From: Clitopilus passeckerianus
Taxonomy: Eukaryota > Basidiomycota > Agaricomycetes > Agaricales > Entolomataceae
DNA: 64,000 bases
Reading direction: 5' to 3'
NCBI GenBank assembly: GCA_944990035.1
Contig: CALYLX010000040.1
Span: 248,001 to 312,000 of the forward strand
This document shows positions 23,365 through 33,806 of the stretch, piece after piece (within the stretch, counting starts at the first letter, position 1; the number at the start of each line of letters is the position of its first letter). The notes under the pieces are model-generated. The model had not been told where the DNA came from and ran no database searches. It was given only the letters and a program-made list of their open reading frames with translations. The translations under genes and the position numbers were made by a program.

Positions 23365-23946
23365 ATGTCGAACTCGAATACCCAGAACTCGTCTGAGAGC
23401 AGAGGCGACGCCCTTCGGGAAACTGCTAGAGATCTCATAACTCAGGATAAGATGGTGCCGGCGGAAGAAATATTACGGGAAGCCATCGAAGCATTCGTGG
23501 AGGCTGGATGTGCTTCCAAAGAGGCCGGCGCTCGCCTCGTCTTGGGAGGTCTATATGGAAAGCGCAACAAGCTAGGCGAGGGAGTGGAGCAGATGCTGAA
23601 AGCACTGGAGCTTCACAAGCAGGAGAAGGATCTTGAAGCCGAAGCTGGTGACTATCAATATCTTGCCTTGTTCTACGTAGGCAAGAAGGAGACGGAGAAG
23701 GCCGAGGAAGTCCTGGACCTTGCCGAGAAGCTTCACCAGCAGTTAGGATCAAAGCTTGGAGAGGGTAATGTGGAGGTTATACGAGCGCAGGTGTGGGAGT
23801 CACTTCGAGAAAAGCAGAAGGTCGTGGATGCTTTTGAGACGGCAATTCGGTTCTATGAGGAGGCGCAGGATTTCAGGAACTTGAAGATTGTGCAGGAGGA
23901 GCTAGAGAGGGCTCGCGAGGCTCTGGTACAGTCGCAGAGCGCTTGA
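23365..23946 (+). CDS. Small TPR-repeat protein
   Basis: A single-exon gene of 193 residues, almost entirely helical. It shows successive 34-40-residue helix pairs with the small-residue pattern of tetratricopeptide repeats: AEEILREAIEAFVEAGCAS, then GGLYGKRNKLGEGVEQMLKALELHKQ, then YLALFYVGKKETEKAEEVLDLAEKLHQQLG, then VVDAFETAIRFYEEAQDFRN. There is no signal peptide or membrane helix, so it is probably cytosolic. TPR folds act as protein-binding scaffolds. The partner cannot be inferred. The ATG at 23365 follows a TATAAG at 23312-23317. Confidence 0.72.
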   Translation: MSNSNTQNSSESRGDALRETARDLITQDKMVPAEEILREAIEAFVEAGCASKEAGARLVLGGLYGKRNKLGEGVEQMLKALELHKQEKDLEAEAGDYQYLALFYVGKKETEKAEEVLDLAEKLHQQLGSKLGEGNVEVIRAQVWESLREKQKVVDAFETAIRFYEEAQDFRNLKIVQEELERAREALVQSQSA

Positions 23947-25120
23947 AAATATCGAGAAAGAGTGCAGGTTTGCTTTGGAATCTTGGGTGGGAAGTTTGGT
24001 TCCATATCGTCGGTGTTAGCGGTAGCATGTATAGTACAATGAATAGGGCATCAATCTGCATGACAGAATGAATATTCCTATGTGACTGAAACTCATTCCG
24101 ACCGTTGTGTGGCAGTTTCAACGTTTATCGTCGACTTGCAGCCCAAGGCATTTGACAAGATGCTCGTTTGTAGGATGGTAGCATCCGGAATCCGACAGGA
24201 GCTAGAGCCCATTGATCCGTTGTCTCAACGTGGGAACTCTCATATTTCGGTTCTATTGCTACATCTTCCATGTCGTTCAATGAAAGACTCGTGTTGAATC
24301 CTGGAATACTGCCGCCTCTGGCTTCGAAGTGCTAGATGTGCTGAAAGAACGTGCCTTATGTGAAGACGATCAACCCTGGTACAAGTTTCATGGGAGCAAG
24401 AGGAGCATCAACACGTTCCGAGCTAAACCAACGACTCGGAAAACATGGCAAACGGAATCTCTTGCCAAACAGAAATACGACAATTCGTCGGCAGAATTCC
24501 ATGATCATTGCGGGGACAATTGGTGTGGTAAGGTACTTTGATTGACTGAACCTTCCCTAACGTTAACCCTCATTCAGACCAGGCCGCCTCATGGCTTCCA
24601 CCTGTTCATCGCCTTTCGGCGTTTTTGGAACTATGCCCTGGCTAGTATTGTATCCGGCAATTAATACTGCCATGCACTACTCGGCTTTTGGAACATGATG
24701 CTCCAAAAATCTGGGGAAATTCTGAGCGTTTGTTATCCCAGGATTCTGGATAGCTAAGGCTTCTCAAAGCTCCTCCAAAGCTCCTACCACTCCACAGAGA
24801 AAGCTCTATCATGATATGAGAGGCTACTTCCGAGAATTGGAGCCTCTTGGCAGACCCTTTCATGGGTGCCGTGAGGCCAATAACGCCAAAATGAAAACCT
24901 CGCTGACCATCAACATCACGGCCAGAGCGCCGCAGGGCAGCTTCTTTGTGTCCCAGACGTGTCGTTTGGAGGAATGCGTGATTAGCATGTCGGATTCGCC
25001 TACTAACTGGTGCCTCCTGTCTTCAAGCCTCATGGCCCGACAAGCGTTTATAAACATGGTGTCCCCCCTCACCCTCTTCAGCATCTTCCTCTCACCCAAA
25101 AATCACTCAACAGCTTAAAC
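23947..25120. other. Intergenic region, 1.2 kb
   Basis: No gene was recognised. Several open frames overlap on both strands without motifs or exon partners. A TATAAA at 25049-25054 lies about 70 bases before the next ATG. Confidence 0.5.
25049..25054 (+). promoter_or_regulatory. TATA box of the histidine-phosphatase-like gene
   Basis: The sequence tataaa lies 67 bases before the ATG at 25121 and supports that start, which gives no leader peptide. Confidence 0.55.
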
Positions 25121-26931
25121 ATGTTGTTGTCGAAAGTTCTCGGAGTCATTGTCATCGCCCGAAACGGCGACCGATATAACTACTACCAGGATCCCAAGAC
25201 CTACGCTGGGTCTAACACTGAGACCACCGCTCTCGGAGTCGTAAGTTCGTTCAGCACGTTTCAACCCTTCCTATACTGATCCGTTCTACTTCTTGTCAAG
25301 GCTGAGTCGCACCAGTTGGGATCTACCCTCCGCTCCACCTACTTCGACCCCTCCTCGCCCTCTTACATCCAGGGCATCCGCACTGACCTCGTTGACAACA
25401 GCGAAGTCAAGGCTCGCGTCAAGGCCGGCGTTGAGGGCTCTGTCGTGTTCGACTCCTCCATTGCCGTTCTCCAAGGTCTCTTCCCTCCCAACCCCAACAA
25501 CAAGATCACTCTTGCCAATGAGACCACTGTCACTGCTCCCCTCGGCGGTTATCAATACGTCCCTGGTAAGTTTATATAGTTACATCTTTTTTGTTCTTGA
25601 ACCCTGAGTGCACCCTGCAGTTGAGACCGTTGAACCTGGCAATGACCGCTCTTTAGAGAGCTGGACCAACTGCCCTGCCTTCGAGAAGCACATCAAGAGC
25701 TTCTACGCCTCTGAGAAGTTCAAGGAGACTGAAAAGTCTGCTCAGACCTTCTTCAGAGCTGTCAAGGACTACGTCTTCGGTCGCCCCACTACTTTGGAAA
25801 ATGCCGTACGTTTTTCAACTTTCATCCTCATAAACTATGATCTGACTTTTTTTCTTAGTGGAACGTAAGCAAACTGTTATCATCGACCAGTGACCTCAGT
25901 AAACTGACGTTTCATTCAGATCTACGACTTCGTCAACACTCAGCTCGTCCACAACAAGACCTATGCTCACCGTCTTCCTCCTACCCTCGTCGACCAGGCT
26001 CGCGGTTTCGCCAACTTCCACGAGGACGGTATCTTTTCGGACAAGCAAATCAACGGTATTGGAAATGGTTCGTACAACGCTTCCTAACCAACTACATATC
26101 GATACTCATAATCGCTGTTCATAGTCGCTGGCAGAACTATGATGAACACCATTATCACCTCCCTTGAGCGCATCTCCTTCAACGGCGACCCTCTTCAATT
26201 CCTCTTGGTCCAGACTACCTACCAGCCCTTCATTTCCTTCCTACATATGACCGGCGCCACCGATGACCACCCCGAGTTCAGGGGCATTCGTAAGTACCAT
26301 AATGACACTCGCCCGCTACATCTACTTACCCCTCTTATAGCCGACTACTCTTCTGCCATCGTCATTGAGCTCCGTCGCGGCAATCCTCCCGACCTCCGCG
26401 ACTTCCTCCGCATCAAGTTCAAGAACGGTACCCACGACAACTTCCACGATGTCCATGTCTTCGGCCACAGGTCTGACATCCCCTTGACTGAGTTCATCTA
26501 CCGGGCTGAGGTTGGTCTACCGCTCATCATTACCTTCCTCGTCTAACATGCTCTTTCACTAGGGTGCTGCTATCACCAGCAACAAGCAATGGAAGGAAGT
26601 CTGCAGCGCCACCTCCGTCAAATTCGGCCCCTTGTCTACTGAGCTCCCCGTCGGTGGTGCCCACGCCCAGGCTGCCTTCACCGGCGCCTTCGTCTTCACT
26701 GGTCTTCTTGCCCTCACCACGGCGGCTAAGATGATCAAGCGCTCCCGTGCTAAGGCCCGCGAGGCCCGCCTCAGGCTCCCCGGCGATGAGGTGAGTTCAA
26801 TCATCATTGACTACGGCACTATTCCTCGAGTCAAGGAGGGTGGACCTGTGACCATGGAGGTGGCTTCGGAGGAACCCCAGACGTTCTCGTACCAGACCTA
26901 TTATCCCGAGAATCCCAGATGGTTCGTTTGA
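25121..26931 (+). CDS. Histidine-phosphatase-superfamily membrane protein, probably catalytically altered
   Basis: A basidiomycete phosphoglycerate-mutase-like or acid-phosphatase-like protein. Exons are 25121-25240, 25301-25565, 25621-25805, 25859-25864, 25920-26067, 26125-26289, 26341-26510 and 26563-26931, giving 475 residues. The fold signature opens at residue 7 (LGVIVIARNGDRYNYYQDP). Superfamily enzymes have R-H-G here, with the histidine as nucleophile, but this protein has R-N-G. A single transmembrane helix near the C-terminus (AAFTGAFVFTGLLALTTAAKM) is followed by a basic stretch (KRSRAKAREARLR), so the large domain probably faces the lumen or outside although there is no classical signal peptide. 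Exon 4 is only six bases and encodes Trp-Asn. Other conserved text includes SYIQGIRTDLVDN and NFHEDGIFSDK. Loss of hydrolysis is inferred from the missing His. Confidence 0.85.
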
Positions 26932-27419
26932 GGGAACGGGCCTTGGTACTTCTGCATTCCCCGGTTTCTTGGATTCCTCGCATCAAACTATGTATTATGG
27001 CCTATCGACATCTTACTCACAACTACTCGCATTGCAGAACTTCCGCATTACCGTACCTGTCACCGAGAAGGGAAGGCTCGTCTAAATTCGAGGGCTTTGA
27101 TAGTTCTCTACTCTTACGCATATCTTCATCACGAACTCACCACACTCATTGCATTTTTCATCATTTCATTGGTTTCACATTAGCATTGTATTCTATTTGT
27201 ACTTCCACTACAAAACCCAATCATCATTGATTTTTCTCACAATTGGGCGTCCGTTCAGAAAAATACCGTGCATCGCCTGCGTGGAGACGAGTCGCCCTGG
27301 GAAATCGGAGGCGATAGAGATAACATTTAAGAATCATATTACACGCAAAGAGTTAACAAAAGAATGAAATAGGTGATATATTGAAAAACGCGTAAATTGG
27401 TTAAACAAGTCCACGTCGA
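26932..27419. other. Convergent intergenic region
   Basis: 3' flanks of the phosphatase-like gene (+) and the first dynamin-like gene (-). Nothing else was seen. Confidence 0.6.
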
Positions 27420-30214
27420 TCAGGTCGTCACCGCGCGCAGTAACTCATCACCAGCAGACCTCATCCGTTTTAGCTTCGCCTTCAACTCCTCTCGACGAGA
27501 CGCCACCGATGGGCTTTCTTGGGCAAGGTCGTGACAGAGCTTCTGGCCATTGGGCCCACTAACACCCAATCCAGTGTTCAATTCGTGGAGGATGTTCCTC
27601 TCTAATCCACGGATAAGCTCGTAGTCAATGGCCTGCGGGACAGTGTCTGCAAATCGCTTGTAGGCCACTAAAACAGTAGAAACTCAGTTTAGGATACACC
27701 CACTAATGCGCAAGACAGTACCTTGGAAATAGGCCCGTACGTCCGCCATGATATTCAACGCTGGTTGAGTTCCGTCGGGAGGGATGAGTTTGGACAAATC
27801 CTCCGGGCGAACACCGTTTATACCGAGCTCAGCGAGGCCAGCAAGGACTTTAGCCATCCCAGTAGGCTGCATTAGGAGGCCATTCTTTGAACCTGTTGGA
27901 GGCATGTAGTCGTCGATAGCATCGATGAGACTAGCGTTCTGGTCCTTTTCACGAGCGCCTTTGTAGTAGGCCATGAATTTGTCCTTGTAGTCCTCGAGGT
28001 AATGCGTATTGGACGTATAAGGCTGACGTTCAAGCGACATCAGCCAATCGATTCTGCTCTCTGTATTTTCCCTGCAAATGCTGATGTGTTTTTGGAGGAG
28101 AGCCCTGAGAAGAGTCAATCAACACGAGCATGGAATGGCATAAATTTGATACTGACTTAACTCGATGCTCTAAGAGGCCAACACCGAAGGATTCAAAATG
28201 CCGACGCACCAGTTCGTTCACTTGCTCTTGCAGAACCGTATAGACACTTTGGCAGAGGCGATGGGCAGGAGTATCCCATCTCTCGACAAACGTGTCAATG
28301 TAGGCCTTCTGAACGACGAAAGGGTAATTCCCTGGAAGTTCGCGAGTCCGAGCTCTTGGGATGGGGTCAGTATATGTTCTGAGAATTCGTGGATATAGCT
28401 CACTTTTGGGCTCTCGTTAAAACCTCGTCGATATAAATCCGAGGTTGCTTGATGCCTCCTGCTTCGCAATCTGAGAACTCCCCATCTCCCTCTTCGGCAT
28501 CCAGGAATTGCATAGGTGGCAAGGCCTTGCCGCGAGAAAGCGTTCTCTCGAAGGGCACAAAGACGGGCGCAGTGGAACGTATGGCCCTGCGAAATAGCTC
28601 TTGCGCTGGACGGATGGTTTGAAGGAGGCCGTCCTCGCTGGGGTCACCTTCAATGTGCCGGGCAAGTGCGGTAACAAAATTATGGAGGAGCGTTGAGATA
28701 TCGCTCGAAGGATCCTTCGATGGCTCTTTGGGTAGTTGCTTGAGAGCATCTTGCGTCTTCAGAATGGTGGCGTCAAGTTCAGTCTGGAATTCGGGCAGCC
28801 TGCAACAGATTGAGCAAATATCGGTCGGGTGAAAAAGTGAAGACTGTCACCTTTTGGAGATCAGATCAGAGAGAACGGTGCTGAGCCGACCGACAAGATT
28901 TTGAGTTCCGAAATATTTTTGATATGGAGCGTCGAGTTCGGCCCAGGCTTCCTTGGTGCGGAAAAAGTTCGTTTCACTCCTGCGGGCCTCCGCCCAAGTG
29001 ACACCATTGACAAGGTCTTGGGATGAGGGTTGTTTGACACAGAACCAGCCATTATCCAAAGGTTCTTTCTCGTTCCGTATGAGCGATATCCAGTGAACCT
29101 CTTCGCCTGCAGGGATACGATCAGGTTTCGTTAAAACACCTGAGAGTCATATCTTGAGCAATCATTATCCAATATAATCAACATAATAATCACCTATGGT
29201 CCTTCTCCCCTCCGGATCATGAACCTTGGCGATCTCCTGCGCACCCTGATTCTGAAAATCGGCTAATGGAAGGTTTAGCAGGAAGAGTGAATCCAGCAAA
29301 ACAGGTGCTTACTTTCGCATGTTACCGTCAGAAGTACTATACAGTTTTGGCGCTTGATATAGGTCGTGACGAGACTCTTGACCAGGTCAATATCGGAGGT
29401 GTTTCCGCCTTGGCCGACATTGGCAATCAGTCCTAGAAGGGGCGTCCACGAGATCAGATCGGTGAAAAGTAAGAAATATGAGAACATACCAGGCAAGTCA
29501 CAGAACGAAAGGTCTGCGACGTCAGGCCCGCTAATTTGTAGCGTGACGCAGTCAGACGAGAAGGTTAATTCCATGCTCTCGTCGAATTCTTCGGCCAGAA
29601 AATATTTCAATCCTTTTGATTTACGTTTTGACGGGTTCAAAATGGCACGTTGACCTCGCCGAATCCGATCCTCAACTTCGCCCTTGTCGTGCAAAATGCC
29701 TCCAAATACCTCCGTGCGCGAGTGTCCGTCTTCCGTGTAACGTAAGGAGACTGTACATTCCCATGGTTTCGGTGAGCTTGACAGTCGGCATTCTGTAGGA
29801 CAGCTGAGGGTAGATAACGGTAAGCGATGAACCACAAAGGGAAACCCTGTACCTACCGGGTGCAAGTTCCTGCAGCTCTTGGAAGAGTGATTCCTGAGAT
29901 GGCTTCAATCAAGGACGATTTTCCGGCACTCTGAGATCCGATAACCGCAATCTGTGGCAGGTCTATATCGACGTCCACCCTGATGAAAAAGACATTTGGT
30001 AAACATTGGCGCCTAAGTAAACAAGTGAGATATGCACAAACCCGGTGGAAATGAGGCGGTTCACGAGATCCAGCATGCGGCGCCGGCCCTCAGACAACTG
30101 CGCATTTGACAGGCCAACACCAGCGTCGGGAGAGCCCTGGTTTGACAAATCATCGACAATAGACGTGTCGCTTGCAGATATCGAGTCAGAGACAGAAGAT
30201 GAAGAGAAGGTCAT
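27420..30214 (-). CDS. Dynamin-like GTPase (Mx/Vps1 type), tandem copy A
   Basis: A large GTPase of the dynamin superfamily, which remodels or tubulates membranes. Read on the minus strand from ATG 30214 to the stop at 27420, with many short introns. A short Ser/Asp-rich head precedes [23 protein letters not shown] bundle-signalling sequence. The G domain then shows the P-loop GSQSAGKSS, switch [11 protein letters not shown], the G3 motif DLPG and the G4 motif TKPD. A helical stalk follows, and the last exons form a GTPase effector domain ending ERNILHELNTGLG to RMRSAGDELLRAVTT. There is no PH domain or proline-rich tail, as in Mx, Vps1 and Dnm1 proteins. All motifs and reading frames look intact. 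A TATAAG on the minus strand lies 45 bases upstream of the ATG. It is arranged head-to-tail with copy B. The cellular membrane target is unknown. Confidence 0.88.
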
Positions 30215-31012
30215 GCTTTCAGAGGCAGTTGGAGGATTCAGCTAGAGTCGGGCAGACTCTTATACTCTGCCGGTTCGTGATGTGGCAGGAGCTGGTCGAA
30301 TCAGGTTGCTCCCACAGTTTTACGTGGCACCCATAAGCTTGCAGCGATCGGCGCCTCTGGGTTTACCGGGCTTGAGCCAAAGAGGTACCCCGAATGCCGT
30401 TCTTTCCTGCACGTCGAGAGTTCTAGCGCTCGCAGGAGCAACGAAAGTTTCCAGAAAGATCTGCCTGAGAAGAACATCAACGATCGCCCAGTAGCAGAAG
30501 AGTCGGACTTCTCACCATTGTAGCGTGCAAGGGTCTGTTTTCCATAGAAATGAGATTGAAAAATATTTTTTTCTCAGCTAGGGATTAGTTTCGCAGAACA
30601 TTTCAGACTGTCATCAAAATGGTTGTGGAGCCTTCCTGGCTCTGCTCGCTGGCAATTTTTGGGTTTGAAGAGGCCCTATCGTCGTCCGGTACCATAGAAC
30701 CCCTGAAAATCAGCCTCAGAAGTGCGTGTGGCATTCAAACGGCGCCTATTCTCCGTTTCAAGTACGTTAATTGCGTTGCCCAGGAAAAGAGCAGGCTGAT
30801 GTCCTGCCGTGGGAAATGGGGTCCAAAGAAGAGGGTGGTGCGAGCTGACTCGCCCTAAACAACCCGCCAGAAACGCGTCCCCAAACCGTCCAGCATCATG
30901 TTGCAGCCACACCGCTTCTTGGCATGTCTTACCTTACTGTCGAAGGCGTTAAACATACTAAGAAGACCTCTGTATCTATTGCACGACCTAAGAATGAAAA
31001 TTACACGATGGC
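30215..31012. other. Spacer between tandem dynamin genes
   Basis: Contains the promoter of copy A, including a minus-strand TATAAG at 30259-30264. I saw no dynamin fragment or other gene here. The plus-strand frames at 30282-30494 and 30619-30858 have no support. Confidence 0.5.
30259..30264 (-). promoter_or_regulatory. TATA-like element of dynamin copy A
   Basis: Minus-strand TATAAG, 45 bases before the ATG at 30214. A stop codon lies in frame shortly upstream of that ATG, so this start is fixed. Confidence 0.45.
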
Positions 31013-33806
31013 CTACAAATTTAGTAACTGCTCAGAAGCAGCTTGCATCCGTTCTAGCTTCTTTTCCAGCTCCTCCCTTTTCGAAGCAATCGCGGGACGT
31101 TCTTGCGACAGGTCCTTGCAGATTTGATGGCCCTCGGGGGTGCTTATTTTAAGGCCCCTGTTTAACACCTGTAGCATATCCCGCTCCACTCCTCGCATCA
31201 GCTCGTAGTCGATTGCAAGAGGGACATTATCAACGAAGCGCTTGTAAGCAACTAGGACACAAAGCATGAGCTTTGAGGAAGTTCTGTATTCTGCTTGGTA
31301 CATACCTTGGAAATACGCTCGGACATCCGCCATGATCCTGAGGGCAGGTTCTGTGCCATCTGAGGGAAGGAGCTTTGCAAGATCCTCTGGTTTGGCACTC
31401 GCAAGGTTGACTTCCGCCAGGCCAGCAAAAATCTTCGAAAGGCGCTCGGGTTGGCCATTAATATTGCATTGGGCACCGCCACTTAGGTAGTCAATAATGG
31501 CTTGCATGAGTGTCGGATTGCGATCTTTTGCCCGAGTACCAGCGTAATGCGTCAAGAATTTGTCCCTGTAATCTTCCAGGTAGTGCGTGTTTAGGGTGAA
31601 GGAGTCGCTCTCCAGCTTGAGGATCCAGTCTATGCGGCTTTCCGCCTCCTGTAAGCACTTGTTGAGGTGCTCATGTACCAGAACCCTTAGGGTTGTACGT
31701 CAGTTTGTGATTAATGAACTATTTGTAACACGACCTACTTGACACGCTGTTCCAATTGTCCTTGCCCAAACGAGTCAAAGTGTTGGTGAACAAGGTCTTT
31801 CACCTGTTTGTTGAGGATGACGTATACTGCCTTACAAAGACGATGTGCTGGATCACCCCACTGCTTGGTGAACGCCTTGATGTACGATTTCTGGACGACA
31901 AATGGGTAGTGTCCGGGAAGTTCTCGTGTCTGAGCTCTGGAGGAAACGATGAGCATTTGAGCGTGACAATAGCAAGCAAACAAAACCTACTTTTGTGCCT
32001 TGTCAAGAACTTGATCGATGTATATCGGAGGACTCGTTCTTGTTCGTTGTCGGGCGGTTGCATCGGAGAGCGCTTCTTCCATGATATCTGCCTCTTCTTC
32101 AAAGTCTAAAAATGTCGGCTTCTCCACCACCTTTGTTTCAGCCTCTGCCTTTTCAAAGGGAACAAAGTCCGGCGCAGTAACACGTATCTCCCTTCGGAAT
32201 TTCTGTTGCGCCGGCCGGATAGTCTGAAGAAGGCCGTCCCCTTCTGGTATGCCTTCAACGCGGATAGCGAGGTCTCGGATGAAGGAATGCAAGAGGCCGA
32301 GAATATCGTTGAAGGGATCGCTAGAGGGCGGTCGAGGAAGCTTTGCGATCTCGTCACGGGCGCGTTGGATTGCATCTTCCAAATCGTGCTGGATACCCGG
32401 GAGTCTATGGGAGGCTTCGGTTAAGCAGAGCCACCCCGCACAGAAGAAGCTTACCTCTTGGAGATGAGATCGGAGAGGATAGCACTGAGGCGTTCGACCA
32501 AGTTGTTCGTGCGCAGATACTTCTGGTGGTAGGAGTCAAGCTCCCTCCAAGGGTCTTTGGAGGCGAAGAACTCTCGCTCCCTCTGGCGAGCTTGATCCCA
32601 GGTAACTCCTTCCTTGATCTCTTTGGATGATGGCTGCTTGACGCAATACCACCCGTTCTCAAGAGGCTCCTTCTCGTTCTTGATCAAGGATACCCAATTG
32701 ATTTCTTCGCCGAGAGGGATGCGGTCAGGCTTCGTCAATACACCTGTGTCGAGCTTAAGAAAGGAGGGTCATGAAGAAAAGTGGAGCAACCTACCGATTG
32801 TCCTTTTGCCATCTGGATCGTACTCTCTGGCGATTTCTTGGGCGCCCTGATTTTGGAAATCAGCTAATGGAAGTCAATCAGGATCACGCGTGCACTTGAG
32901 TAAGTTGCTACTTACTCTCACAAGCCACTGTCAGCAGGATAATACAGTTTTCTCGCTTGATATAGGAGGTAACAAGTTCCTTTATGAGCTCAATATCGCC
33001 TGCATTTCCGTCTCTTCCGACATTGGCAATCAAGCCTAAGGCAACTCGTCAGTCACTGGTCGACCTACGCGAGGGAGAGAAAACTGACCTGGCAAGTCGC
33101 AAAATGACAGGTCAGCAACTTCAGGCCCGCTGATTTGCAATGAGACGAAATCCCTGGAGAAACTGTCTTCATGGGAAGTCTCGTCCATCTCATCGCCCAG
33201 GAAGTACTTGTATCCATGCTCCTTGAATAGCCTGGGGTTGAGAATGGCACACTGTGCTCGGCGGATGCGGTCCTCAACTTCGGATTTGTCAAGGATAGGC
33301 GGTCCGAATGGCTCGTTGCGAAATCTTCCCTCGTCGTTGATCCGGAGTGAGACAATACACTTCCATGGATCCTTGGAGTTGGATAGTCGACATTCAGTGG
33401 GACACCTGTCGACATAATGTTTGACTTTCAGTGGAGAGGCCAAAGGATAAAGACTAACCTGGTACAAGTGCCAGCAGCACGAGGAAGCGTTATGCCCGAT
33501 ATACCTTCTATAACCGATGATTTGCCCGCACTTTGTTGGCCAATAACAGCTATCTGGGGTAGATCGATGTCGGTCTGAACGCTACGAAGAATATAATTAT
33601 CAATACTGCAATCAATGTACGATAGGAAGAGCATACCCTGTACTGTGCAGACGGTTGACAAGGTCTAGCATCCGGCGTCTGTCACCAGAAAGCTGAGTAT
33701 CGGACAACCCTACCCCTTTGCCCGAATCTTTGATCCTGCTTGAAGGGTCTGGAGTGTCTATTCCAGTGTCAATATCGCTGTCGAACTCGAGGGCGTTGCT
33801 AGACAT
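31013..33806 (-). CDS. Dynamin-like GTPase (Mx/Vps1 type), tandem copy B
   Basis: Paralogue of copy A, with the same domain order and very similar exon layout. It reads from ATG 33806 ([19 protein letters not shown]) to the stop at 31013, roughly 760 residues. The P-loop is GQQSAGKSS, switch I is [11 protein letters not shown]3 is DLPG and G4 is TKPD. The stalk is marked by [16 protein letters not shown], and the effector domain runs from [16 protein letters not shown] to AASEQLLNL. There are no PH or membrane segments. Sequence differences from copy A are spread through the protein, so the duplication is not recent. The acidic head of about 35 residues differs most. Function is inferred from the family only. 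In other eukaryotes such proteins serve vacuolar, peroxisomal, mitochondrial or antiviral roles. Confidence 0.88.

Noticed and set aside
30619..30858. Plus-strand frame between the dynamin genes
   Set aside because: Short, no domain, in a promoter-sized spacer.
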